Shown in pieces: positions 26,925 through 35,653 of a DNA stretch of 64,000 nt; position 1 is the first letter of the stretch; each line of letters begins with the position of its first letter. The DNA lies in assembly GCA_964488865.1 (NCBI GenBank), contig CAZAWR010000054.1, forward strand, positions 1 to 64,000. The letters are read 5' to 3'. The notes under the pieces are model-generated. The model was given only the letters and a program-made list of their open reading frames with translations, made no database searches and was not told the origin of the DNA. Source of the DNA: MWCO01 sp964488865. Its GTDB lineage: Bacteria; Myxococcota_A; Polyangia; Polyangiales; Polyangiaceae. Position numbers and translations under genes: made by a program.

Positions 26925-29716
26925 GGGGCCAGCTCAAGCGGATCCTGTGGGGGCTTCTCATCGTGACGCTGGGCGCGGGGCTCTTCGCTGCGTACCGGCA
27001 TTACGTGTTGCTGGCTCCCGACGCGACCCTGAGCTGGGTGCGCGAAGGCATCACCTACGAGCTGCTCGCGCCGCGGATGCTCGGGCTCGTGCTGCTCGCG
27101 CCGCTGTTCCTCTTCGCCCTCGGGCGCAGTCTCGCGGACTTGCCCTGGCAGCAACGCATCCTGTCCATCGTGCTGCGCCTCGTGTTCTTGGCCTTGCTCG
27201 CCGTGGGGCTGTCCCGCCCCGCGCGCACCGCCAGCAGCGACAAGATCTGTACCGTCTACGTGGTGGACGTCTCGGACTCCGTGCCGGAGGAAGCCCTCGA
27301 CGACGCGCGCAAGGTCGTGCAGGCGGGCCTCGACGGAAGGCGGGGGGACGACGTGGTGCGGGTGCTCACGTTCGCGCGACGACCGCTGGTTCTCGCGGTA
27401 GCGGACGACGCGAAGGAGGCGCCGAAGATCGAGCGGCACGACCCTCCCGGCGCGCCCGCGCGGCTCGGCGCTGGGTCGGACCTCCAATCCGCACTGCAGC
27501 ATGCGTACGGGCTGTACCCCGCCGGCTACCTCAAGCGAGCGGTCATCCTGTCCGACGGCGTGCAGACGGATGGCAACCTGCTTGCGGAGTCGAACCGCGC
27601 GAAGGACTTCGGGGTGAAGCTGTACGCGGTCCCCTACCGTAGGCCGCTGCCCGGTGAGGTTGCCGTGCGGGAGCTGACCCTTCCCGATCGCGTCAAGGTG
27701 GGCGAGCCCTTCGAGGTGCGCGCGTCCTTGTATGCGTCGCGCAAAACCAAGGCGAAGGCCAAGCTCTTTCAGGGCGAGGCCCTCAACGGGCTCGACGGCG
27801 TCAAGAACCTGGAGCTGGAGGCCGGACCCAATGACATCGCCTTCAAGTCCGTGGTCCGCATGGCTGGCAGCGTCACCTATGCGTTGAAGCTCGAGGCGAT
27901 CGAGCACGATCGGTTCGAGGAGAACAACCGCTACGCCACCACCGTCGACGTGCCCGGGCGCCCCACCATCCTGTACGTGGAGGGAGACCCCGCGCGCGCC
28001 AACTACCTGTCGAGCGCCCTGAGCGCGCAGCAGTTCGACGTCGACGTCCGAAGCCCCTCCGCGTTTCCTGGCTCCTTGAAGGAGCTGGAGCGTTACGACT
28101 TCGTCATCCTGTCGGACACGCCGGCCGAGAAGGTCACGCTCGCGTCCCAGGACCTCATCGAGCAGTACGTGAAGGTGCTCGGGGGCGGGTTCCTGTTCGC
28201 GGGAGGCACGTCCGGCTACGGGCTCGGTGGTTGGTACAACACGACCATCGAGCGCATCTTGCCTGTACGCATGGACACCGAGCACCGTCGCGAGACTCCG
28301 TCGCTCGCGATGACGCTGGTCATCGACCGCTCGGGGTCGATGATGGGGTTGCCCCTCGAGATGGCGAAGGCAGCAGCCAAGGCCACGGTCGACATCCTCG
28401 CCAGCAACGATCTGATTTCGGTCATCGCCTTCGACTCGCAGCCGTCGCGGTTCGTGAAGATGCAGCCCGCGCGCAATCGTTCGCGCATCGCCAACGACAT
28501 CGCGCGGATCCAGTCGGGGGGCGGGACCGAAATCTTCTCCTCTCTCGACGCCGCGTACCAGGACATGACGGTGACGCGAGCACGCAAGAAGCACGTGATC
28601 TTGCTCACGGACGGGCGCGCGCCGACGACGGGCATCCGGGACCTGGTGCAGGCGATGATCGCGGAGTCCATCACGGTGACGACGGTGGGGCTCGGGGAGG
28701 AAGCGGACGATCAGCTGCTGCGGATGATCGCGGACGTGGGGGGTGGGCGGTACCACAAGGTGACGGACCCGAACGCGCTGCCGCGGATCTTCACGCGAGA
28801 GACGGAGATGGTGGCGCGCCAGGCGGCAGTGGAGGAGTGGTTCCCGGTGACGCAGGTGGCGCCCGCGGACTTCCTTCGCGGGCTGGACATCAACACGTCG
28901 CCGCTGCTGCACGGGTACGTGGCCACGCGCATGAAGCCGACTCCTGCGCAGCTGATTTTGCAGAGCGACAAGGCCGAGCCGATCCTGGCCCGCTGGCGCA
29001 TCGGTACGGGTTGGACCCTCGCCTGGACGAGCGACGTCAAGAACCTGTGGGCGGTGGAGTGGCTGCGGTGGCAGGGGTACGGGCAGTTCTGGGGACAGCT
29101 CGTGCGCGAGCACATGCGCACCAAGCATCGTCGCGAGCTCGACATGCAGGCGTCGGTGGTGGACGGACAGGTGCACGCGGTGGTGGATGCGTTTGGGGCG
29201 GACGATCGGTTCGAGAACGGGCTGGAGTCGACGCTGACGATCCTCGGGCCGGAGCCGGAGGGGGAGAAGCGGACGGTGCCGATGACCCAGACGGCGCCGG
29301 GTCGCTACGAGGCCTGGGTGGATCTTCCGAAGTACGGGTCGTACCTGTTGCGAGCGGACCATGCGCGGATGAACGAGAGCGGGGCGCCGACGAACGTGGC
29401 GGTGTCCTACGGTCACATCTCGAACCCGTACCCGCGGGAGTACGCGAGCTTCGAGGCGGACATGGTGACGCTCGAGCGGTCCGCGGCGTCGACGGGGGGA
29501 GGGATCGACCCGGCGCCGTCGGTGGTGTTCGACGCGGGGGACGAGAAGATCGAGTACCACGAGGACCTGTGGGGTCGAATGGTGCTGGCGGCCGTGGCAG
29601 TGTTCTTGCTGGACCTGTTCTTGCGGCGGGTGCGGTTGTTCGATCGGAAGTTCTTGCCCCGGAGGCGCAAGGAGAAGACGCAGCGGACGTCGCTGGTGCC
29701 TGGTTCGATCCGGTGA
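26921..29716 (+). CDS. Large vWA/glutamine-amidotransferase-like membrane protein
   Basis: The ATG at 26921 overlaps the previous stop (ATGA) and opens a 931-residue protein. It has three hydrophobic helices near the N-terminus (about 6-25, 47-68, 76-98), a first vWA-like region (VDVSDS near 113), an amidotransferase-like fold (about 350-440) and a second vWA domain with an intact DRSGSM motif near 470. A beta domain follows and a C-terminal helix (about 885-905) with a basic tail. Proteins of this build end Bat-type operons in many Myxococcota and Planctomycetes. It is likely to assemble with the three preceding gene products in the inner membrane. Confidence 0.87.
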   Translation: MRGQLKRILWGLLIVTLGAGLFAAYRHYVLLAPDATLSWVREGITYELLAPRMLGLVLLAPLFLFALGRSLADLPWQQRILSIVLRLVFLALLAVGLSRPARTASSDKICTVYVVDVSDSVPEEALDDARKVVQAGLDGRRGDDVVRVLTFARRPLVLAVADDAKEAPKIERHDPPGAPARLGAGSDLQSALQHAYGLYPAGYLKRAVILSDGVQTDGNLLAESNRAKDFGVKLYAVPYRRPLPGEVAVRELTLPDRVKVGEPFEVRASLYASRKTKAKAKLFQGEALNGLDGVKNLELEAGPNDIAFKSVVRMAGSVTYALKLEAIEHDRFEENNRYATTVDVPGRPTILYVEGDPARANYLSSALSAQQFDVDVRSPSAFPGSLKELERYDFVILSDTPAEKVTLASQDLIEQYVKVLGGGFLFAGGTSGYGLGGWYNTTIERILPVRMDTEHRRETPSLAMTLVIDRSGSMMGLPLEMAKAAAKATVDILASNDLISVIAFDSQPSRFVKMQPARNRSRIANDIARIQSGGGTEIFSSLDAAYQDMTVTRARKKHVILLTDGRAPTTGIRDLVQAMIAESITVTTVGLGEEADDQLLRMIADVGGGRYHKVTDPNALPRIFTRETEMVARQAAVEEWFPVTQVAPADFLRGLDINTSPLLHGYVATRMKPTPAQLILQSDKAEPILARWRIGTGWTLAWTSDVKNLWAVEWLRWQGYGQFWGQLVREHMRTKHRRELDMQASVVDGQVHAVVDAFGADDRFENGLESTLTILGPEPEGEKRTVPMTQTAPGRYEAWVDLPKYGSYLLRADHARMNESGAPTNVAVSYGHISNPYPREYASFEADMVTLERSAASTGGGIDPAPSVVFDAGDEKIEYHEDLWGRMVLAAVAVFLLDLFLRRVRLFDRKFLPRRRKEKTQRTSLVPGSIR

Positions 29717-29725
29717 GGTGGAGAG

Positions 29726-31408
29726 CTACTGGCCCCGAGGCGCAGTGTCGATGTGGGCTTCGATCGGGTCGGAGGGCTTCGTGCCCAGCTGCTTCGTCCA
29801 GTCCGCTACCGGGTCTCGGTAGTTGACGCCCAGATCGATCGGGGTCGGGTCCTGCGTCTTTAGGGGGTAGGGGCCGGCTTCGTACATGTAATCGTTCACC
29901 AACACCCGGTACGTCGCCTCGGGATCGATGGGCGTGCCGTCGGAGAGAACGACGGAGACGTTGCTGCTCGAGCCGGTGTATCGGATTCCCGCGATCGCCA
30001 GGGAGCACCCGGACCCGAACGCGCATTGCCCGGTAGCGACAGCCAGGTCGTGACGCAGTTGCTCTCCTGTGAGCTCTAGCTCGTAGATGACGTTCGAGAA
30101 GGGCATGACGTCGAACACGTGCTGGAGCTTGACGGCGCCGGCTGGGATGGGGACACGCAGCCCACCGAAGTTCGTCATGGCCACGTCGGCATCCGGGAAG
30201 GCCCACAGCCAGGAGTCAGTGACCCAGTTGCCCATGGCCCAGCCCTGCGGAATCCCGGTCACCGAATACCCGATCTGTTCGCCGAGCAGGACGTCGAGCT
30301 GCTGCTGCCAACCGTCGACCAGGCTTGCGAGCCCGGGGTCCGGGGTGAGCGGGTTGGTCAAGGCCTCAGGGTACGAGACGAAGGAGAACTGCGAGTCGAG
30401 GAAGGTCGTCTGTGCTGCGGTCGGGTCGTATTGCAGGCGGGTGACGGCGTAGCCGGCCATGTTCATGCTGCTGCCGACCAGTGGAATGCCCGCGACCACC
30501 TCGTGGCTGTTGTCGTGGTCGTGCCCGGTGAAGATGGCGTCCGGCTGTGCGGTGAGTTGGGACGCGATCTCTTTCATGTAGTACGCGTCGTGATGGGCGA
30601 GGACCAGGACCATCTCGGCGCCCGCGGCGCGGACCTCGGGAATGACGGCGTCGAGTGTTTCCACGATGGGGGCGAAGTCGATGTCGGCCACGTTCTTGGG
30701 GTTGGTCGCGGTGGCCGTGGCCGGCGTGGTGATCCCGATCAGGCCGACGTCGATGCCTTGCCTCTGGACAATCACGTAGGGAGCCGCGAACGCGACCTGA
30801 TCGGGGGTGCCCTTGTCGCGTAGGTTCGCGGCGACATACGCATGATCCGACTCGGAGATCCGCTCGACGAGGCCCGGGATACCGAAGTCGAACTCATGGT
30901 TGCCGATCGCGGTGGCGGCATATCCCATGTAGTTGAACGCTTCGACCATGGGCTTGCCTTCGAACACGGTCGTGACGGCCGCGCCCGTCCAGTTGTCGCC
31001 GCTCGACACGATCAGGTCCATCCCGGGATCGAACCCGTTCGCCTTCATCGACGCGAAGACGTTCGCGACGCCACCGTACACCCTGCCGTTGGCGATCCAG
31101 GGTTGCAGCCACCCGTGCTCATCCGAGGTGCTGTACACGGTCACCACGATGGGCCCTTCGGGCGCGTCCGGCACGTCGGGTGCGTCCCCGTCGGGCGTTT
31201 CTCCATCGGGCGCGGCCTCGGGTGAGGTGTCCTCGGTCTGGTCCGTCGCAACGTCGTCCGGCGCGTCCGGCGCGTCTGGCGATGACTCGACCCCCGCATC
31301 CGTTGGCGTGTTTGCCGGGGAGCCGTCGCCATCCGAGCCGCATCCAGCGCAGGGAAAGGCGAGACAGAGGCCAAGCGTGCAGGCGACCCTGTAGCCATGA
31401 ATCTTCAT
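29726..31408 (-). CDS. 5'-nucleotidase / cyclic-nucleotide phosphodiesterase family lipoprotein
   Basis: From the ATG at 31408 this is a 560-residue lipoprotein (lipobox Cys at 23) with an Asp/Pro-rich linker to about residue 85. The metallophosphatase domain shows the ordered metal motifs D-x-H (near 97), GDN, GNHEFDFG and GHDHD. The C-terminal 5'-nucleotidase domain (LTGEQLRHDL, then VNDYM) is also present. Enzymes of this family hydrolyse extracellular nucleotides for scavenging of phosphate and nucleosides. It converges with the vWA operon, 9 bases apart. Confidence 0.9.
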   Translation of the reverse strand: MKIHGYRVACTLGLCLAFPCAGCGSDGDGSPANTPTDAGVESSPDAPDAPDDVATDQTEDTSPEAAPDGETPDGDAPDVPDAPEGPIVVTVYSTSDEHGWLQPWIANGRVYGGVANVFASMKANGFDPGMDLIVSSGDNWTGAAVTTVFEGKPMVEAFNYMGYAATAIGNHEFDFGIPGLVERISESDHAYVAANLRDKGTPDQVAFAAPYVIVQRQGIDVGLIGITTPATATATNPKNVADIDFAPIVETLDAVIPEVRAAGAEMVLVLAHHDAYYMKEIASQLTAQPDAIFTGHDHDNSHEVVAGIPLVGSSMNMAGYAVTRLQYDPTAAQTTFLDSQFSFVSYPEALTNPLTPDPGLASLVDGWQQQLDVLLGEQIGYSVTGIPQGWAMGNWVTDSWLWAFPDADVAMTNFGGLRVPIPAGAVKLQHVFDVMPFSNVIYELELTGEQLRHDLAVATGQCAFGSGCSLAIAGIRYTGSSSNVSVVLSDGTPIDPEATYRVLVNDYMYEAGPYPLKTQDPTPIDLGVNYRDPVADWTKQLGTKPSDPIEAHIDTAPRGQ

Positions 31409-31477
31409 GCGGGACAGTATAGATCGTGTCGCGGGGAGCTGACAGTCACGTCTCGAACACGTGGCGGGAGCAGGGCT

Positions 31478-31705
31478 CACGCGACCTGTTCGAAGTCGAG
31501 ATGCCCGGACAGCACCTTTGCCGGCTCGTACGTCCAGACCTCCACGTGACCCTCCTCCGCTGCGGCAAGCATCGCTTGCGACGTAGAGTCCGTGAGAACA
31601 ACCCCCTTGACCTCGTGCTTCCGCTTCGCGTGCTCGACCCGAACCCAGTGGGCGTAGCCCAGCGCCTGTGCGACCGCGTTGCGAGAGGCGTTTGCGTGGA
31701 TGTCA
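31478..31705 (-). pseudogene. 3' remnant of a nuclease-like gene (weak)
   Basis: Directly behind the TGA of the gene at 31708-33498, and in the same frame, about 75 codons of credible protein sequence run to a TGA at 31480-31478 with no start codon before them. The segment (GYAHWVRVEHAKRK, then KGVVLTDSTSQAMLAAAEEG, then VEVWTY) resembles the C-terminal part of NucS-type or restriction-type nuclease domains, but the match is only by eye. I take it as the end of a gene that lost its front. Read-through of the preceding TGA is the alternative. Confidence 0.35.
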
Positions 31706-31707
31706 GG

Positions 31708-33498
31708 TCAGAGGGACGTGCCCTGGACGCGAATGATGCCCCCCTCCGTGAGGGAGGAAGCTCCTGGGTATTCCGCCGTGACGTTGAACTCGAGCAGGGC
31801 GGTTGTCGTTTCTCCTGCGGCGGTGGGCGCGAACGTGATGGTCGCACCGACCGCACCCCCGGGTTCGAGAACGAACTGGCAGGTGCTCTCGTCGTCGCAC
31901 CCGTCGACCTGCATTGAGAACGATCCGCCCACGTCGTCCGTGAGGAAGGGCGCGCCACAGCGCGAGCCGAAGGTGACAGGTACCGGGCCCTGGTTGACGA
32001 GCTGCACCGACCGCACGACCACCTTGCCGTGCTGCACGCTTCCCACGTCGTACACGACGCCCCAAGGCTCGTTGACGGAACCCGAAAGCTCGATGGAGCT
32101 CGACGGGTGATGGTTGATGAACCACCCGATGCGAAGGTCGTCTCCACCGTAAGGCACTCCGGAAGAGCCCACCCAGGACCATGTCTCGCCCCCATCGGTG
32201 CTCACGCGGTACTTGTACGGATAAACACCGTGGTCGACGAGGGAGTCGGCGCCGGGCGGGGGTTCGCAGGAGCACCCGGCGTGGTGCACCTGCCAGGAGA
32301 ATCGCCAGTCATTGCCCGCCCCCTCCCGCAACGAAAGGGGGTATCCCCTCCAGGCACCGTCGATCGAGCCCGAGAAGAAGGGTGACCAGACCTCGACCCG
32401 GACGAACTGCCCCGCAGCGTCGCGAGCGTCCTGCCGGTCCGTCACGCCCGGGATGTACAGCGCAAGGGCCGGGTGGGGCGGGGACGACGGGGGGAGCCAT
32501 GTTCCCATCGTGTAGGTCAGAGGGTCTGCCACCCCGGAGCGGTAGCTCCAAGGGCCATACTTTGGCTGGTAGTGATAAGCGCCTGCTTCCGCCCAGACCA
32601 CGGGGGGCGGCTCCGAGGCCACCGTTACGGCGTAGTTCGATCCATGGCGACTATCCCACAAAGTCGTGTGCGGGTTGGTCGCTTCGACCCAGAACTCCAC
32701 GCGCTTGCCAGGTTCGAGCTCACTCGACGGGATGGTCGCCGCCCAGCGCGTGTCCTGGCCGTGCGGCCCTGTGTTCACCGCAAGATAGGCCGCCCGAACC
32801 CGTCGCACGGTCGCAAACGCGTCTGTCGTGTAGTGCAACAACACGTCCGTGCCCGGGGTCTGCGGGTACGTGCTCACCTCCACCGTCAACCCGTGCTTCG
32901 GATACGCCGGGTCGACGTCGAGGGTGCGCGGCAAGCCATCCTGCACCAGACGCAGGGAGCCCACCCACCCAAGAGGGGCTTCGGGTCGCACCGTCGTTCG
33001 GTAGTCGTTCCCACCGTTGTTCAGCCACGCGTCGTACCCGTCCAGGCTGACGCGGAAAGCACAGGCCAGCGTGGTGTCGAGGCCCAGCGTCCCGAGCCCG
33101 AACGCCATCACTGCCCGCCCCTGCCAGTCGCGCGGCACCGCCGTCCGGTCCGACGAATGGGACCACCCGTCCTCCGAACAACGAGCCATTCCCTCCGAGG
33201 CCTCGGCGAACGACCCATCGGGTCCCACGACCACCGCCGTCACGACCGAGGTCGTCCCCACCACGCCCGGGGTCCTGAACGTCGTCCACCCGTTCTCGTG
33301 GCCGAGTTGCATCAGCCGCGCGGCCTCGGACTCCGGCAACACGCCCTGTCCGACGAGGTACTGTGCGAGGTCCGACAGACGGGTCGTCACCGCGGACTCG
33401 CTGCGGCCCGTCGCTTCCGAAGAGACGTCTTCGCCACCCGAGGCCGCGGAGCACCCAGCGAGCAGAGCGACCAATCCGAGCAACCATACACGTGACAC
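31708..33498 (-). CDS. Lipoprotein with carbohydrate-binding-type beta modules
   Basis: This 596-residue protein has a lipobox at Cys16 (LLAGC). After about residue 120 it contains successive all-beta modules: one around 125-310 ending in the motif DSRHGSNYAV, shared in type with the CBM21/53-like protein at 5923-6912; a middle module at about 320-480; and a C-terminal ASH/HYDIN-like immunoglobulin fold (about 490-596). It is probably exposed on the cell surface and may bind carbohydrate. No catalytic domain is visible. It is followed in frame by the nuclease-like remnant. Confidence 0.75.
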   Translation of the reverse strand: MSRVWLLGLVALLAGCSAASGGEDVSSEATGRSESAVTTRLSDLAQYLVGQGVLPESEAARLMQLGHENGWTTFRTPGVVGTTSVVTAVVVGPDGSFAEASEGMARCSEDGWSHSSDRTAVPRDWQGRAVMAFGLGTLGLDTTLACAFRVSLDGYDAWLNNGGNDYRTTVRPEAPLGWVGSLRLVQDGLPRTLDVDPAYPKHGLTVEVSTYPQTPGTDVLLHYTTDAFATVRRVRAAYLAVNTGPHGQDTRWAATIPSSELEPGKRVEFWVEATNPHTTLWDSRHGSNYAVTVASEPPPVVWAEAGAYHYQPKYGPWSYRSGVADPLTYTMGTWLPPSSPPHPALALYIPGVTDRQDARDAAGQFVRVEVWSPFFSGSIDGAWRGYPLSLREGAGNDWRFSWQVHHAGCSCEPPPGADSLVDHGVYPYKYRVSTDGGETWSWVGSSGVPYGGDDLRIGWFINHHPSSSIELSGSVNEPWGVVYDVGSVQHGKVVVRSVQLVNQGPVPVTFGSRCGAPFLTDDVGGSFSMQVDGCDDESTCQFVLEPGGAVGATITFAPTAAGETTTALLEFNVTAEYPGASSLTEGGIIRVQGTSL

Positions 33499-33597
33499 GG
33501 GAACCTCCTTCGCCCCAGGGAAGGGCGTGGCGTAACGCAGGGATGAGGTACCACACGTCCCCAGGGTGTCAACACGAATCCGACATCCCCCTCCGCC

Positions 33598-33806
33598 CCC
33601 GCCTCTGCGCCCGCCTCTGCGCCCGCCTCTGCGCCCGCCTCTGCGCCCGCCTNNNNNNNNNNNNNNNNNNNNNNNNNNNNNNNNNNNNNNNNNNNNNNNN
33701 NNNNNNNNNNNNNNNNNNNNNNNNNNNNNNNNNNNNNNNNNNNNNNNNNNNNCCCGCCTCTGCGCCCGCCTCTGCGCCCGCCTCTGCGCCCGCCTCTGCG
33801 CCCGCC
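33598..33806. repeat. 12-bp tandem repeat interrupted by a 100-N assembly gap
   Basis: Copies of the 12-mer gcgcccgcctct flank a run of exactly 100 N (33653-33752). About four and a half units are visible on each side. The fixed gap length is the usual placeholder for a gap of unknown size, so the true array may be much longer. It lies between two minus-strand genes and is open in several frames. I see no sign that it is translated, and no other feature in 33499-33882. Confidence 0.9.
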
Positions 33807-33882
33807 TTCGTCAGAACCCGACACGACCGACGAATCCGCCTCGCCCCCGATCCATGGCGGCACGCTCGTCTTCGTCGGCCCG

Positions 33883-34908
33883 TTACCCGTCGAAGGCCGC
33901 ACGCATCACGCGGGCTTGCCCCGCGATCGCCTTGTCCGCATGACCGAGGTCGTGAAGCTGCACCAGCGCGGGTGACGCGTTCACCTCGATGATCACCGTG
34001 TTGTCCGGCGGCATGTCCACCCAGTCGGCCCCGTCGCCCTGCACGGGGATGCGCAAGTCCAGCCCGAAGTGTCGCAGGTGCATCACCTCCGCTACCGAAA
34101 GGCAGAAGCGAAGCCACCGCTCCGGCACGTCGTCCAGTACCTCTGCCGTCGCCCACCGGTTCAGGTTCAACACCGGACTCTCGAAGGACAGCGGCTCGCC
34201 CTCGGGCAGCACCGTGTTTTCGTCCCAGCCCCGCGACCGGACCTTCTCGTTCCAGATGGGCTCAGAGCGGCGACGCCCGAAGTAGTCGTCGTCCCCGAAC
34301 CTGCGGTCGAGCCGCGCGAGCAAGGACCGGATGCTGCCGTGTCCGTTGCCCACGACGGAGACGGGACGGCGCCGGTAGCCCGCGAGGAAGGTCCCGTCGA
34401 GGAAGTCGAGGCGCACGTCGGCGCCCCACGCCACGCGTTGTACGAGCGCGAGGTAGTCCGCCTTCCACACGGTTTCGATCGCCTGCACGAGCGCGGCGTC
34501 GTCGTGTACGGCCACGACGTCGCGACCGAGGGCCATGCGGTTGGGCTTGACGATGACGGGGTAGCCGACGCGATGGGCGAGGTCGAAGCCGGGCTGCGGG
34601 CCCGCGCGGTCGGAGAAGTCGTCCACGCGGAAGTAGTCGGCGCGAAGGCACCGCACGCCTTCGGTGACACGGAAGCCGCGATCGGCAAGCAGCATGGCGG
34701 TGTAGAACTTGTCTTGGGCGATGCGCGCGCCGACGGCGTCGTTGAGGGGGGACATGCCGCCCACGAAGCACCGCTTCGCGCGGCCGTTGCTGACCTCGAA
34801 GAGGTAGCCGTAGTCGGGGTCGATGATGCGGGCTTGATAGCCGAGGTACTCGGCGGCACGCAGGGACAGTTGGACGACGCGGGGGAGACCGGGGGACAGC
34901 TCGGGCAT
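33883..34908 (-). CDS. ATP-grasp family protein
   Basis: This 341-residue protein has the ATP-grasp pattern: DKFYTAMLLADRG near residue 66, the ATP-lysine strand PVIVKPNRMALGRDVV near 115-130, and the metal-binding VIIEVNASPAL near 305-315. The closest relatives by layout are the RimK/cyanophycin-synthetase-like ligases, which join a carboxylate to an amine or thiol with ATP. The partner substrate is not evident. It lies downstream of adk on the same strand, 64 bases away. The frame ends before the 12-bp repeat array. Confidence 0.82.
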   Translation of the reverse strand: MPELSPGLPRVVQLSLRAAEYLGYQARIIDPDYGYLFEVSNGRAKRCFVGGMSPLNDAVGARIAQDKFYTAMLLADRGFRVTEGVRCLRADYFRVDDFSDRAGPQPGFDLAHRVGYPVIVKPNRMALGRDVVAVHDDAALVQAIETVWKADYLALVQRVAWGADVRLDFLDGTFLAGYRRRPVSVVGNGHGSIRSLLARLDRRFGDDDYFGRRRSEPIWNEKVRSRGWDENTVLPEGEPLSFESPVLNLNRWATAEVLDDVPERWLRFCLSVAEVMHLRHFGLDLRIPVQGDGADWVDMPPDNTVIIEVNASPALVQLHDLGHADKAIAGQARVMRAAFDG

Positions 34909-34972
34909 GGGGCAGATGGTAGACCCAAATCAAGCGATCCGCGCTGCCCTGCGGGAAGCAGACCGGAATCTG

Positions 34973-35653
34973 TTAGAGCTGGGCGAGGATGGACTCGGTG
35001 ACCTCGCCGATGGACTTGGATCCGTCGACGGAAATGACCTTGAGGCCGCCTGCCTTCTTGAAGTGGTTGACGGCGGCCATCGTGCCGGTGGTCTCGTCGT
35101 AGTAGATGTCGTGCCGCTTGTTGATGGCGGTGTCGTCCTGGTCGTCGGCGCGGGTCTTGAGGTCGCCGCCGCACACGCGGCACACGATCTTGCCGTCCTT
35201 CTCGACGGGCTTGATGGCGTCGAAGGCGATGTGGTTGGGGTGGTTGTTGTCGTTGACGCAGAGGCGACGCCCGGTGATGCGCAGCTTGGCGATCTCGCGG
35301 TCGAGTACGATCTCGATGACGTAGTCGAGGGCGATGCCGGCTTTCTCGAGGCTCTCGGCGAGGCTGATGGCCTGGACCTTGGAGCGGGGGAAGCCGTCGA
35401 GGAGCCAGCCGTCCTTGCAGTCGGGTTTCTGGAGGCGCTCGATCATCATGGGGATGGTGATGTCGTCGGGGACGAGGTCACCGCGATCCATGTATGCTTT
35501 GGCCTTCTTTCCGAGGTCGGTGCCGCCGCTGATGTGCTCGCGGAAGATGGCGCCGGACTCGATGTGGGGCACCTTGTACTTCTTCTGGACGATGGCTCCC
35601 TGGGTGCCCTTTCCGCTACCGTTCGGCCCGAAGATGAGGATGTTCATTCCCAT
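34973..35653 (-). CDS. adk: Adenylate kinase
   Basis: The 226-residue protein has the P-loop FGPNGSGKGTQ at residues 8-18, the NMP-binding region, the DGFPRS motif and a LID with a CRVCGGDL segment. It interconverts AMP, ATP and ADP in the cytoplasm. GGAG lies 8 bases before the ATG at 35653; a second in-frame ATG at 35647 is possible. The LID has an unusual NDNNHPNHIAF insertion and an incomplete-looking Cys set, so it may be a divergent adk/UMP-CMP-kinase-family paralogue. The integrase frame of island A reads into its first 38 bases in another phase. Confidence 0.9.
   Translation of the reverse strand: MGMNILIFGPNGSGKGTQGAIVQKKYKVPHIESGAIFREHISGGTDLGKKAKAYMDRGDLVPDDITIPMMIERLQKPDCKDGWLLDGFPRSKVQAISLAESLEKAGIALDYVIEIVLDREIAKLRITGRRLCVNDNNHPNHIAFDAIKPVEKDGKIVCRVCGGDLKTRADDQDDTAINKRHDIYYDETTGTMAAVNHFKKAGGLKVISVDGSKSIGEVTESILAQL

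Noticed and set aside
33598..33806. CRISPR array
   Set aside because: The units are 12 bp and contiguous, with no spacers.
33566..33992. Open frames through the 12-bp repeats (Ala-Ser-Ala-Pro or Arg-Arg-Gly-Gly type)
   Set aside because: They exist in several phases on both strands and cross the N gap, so they follow from the 12-bp period and not from coding.
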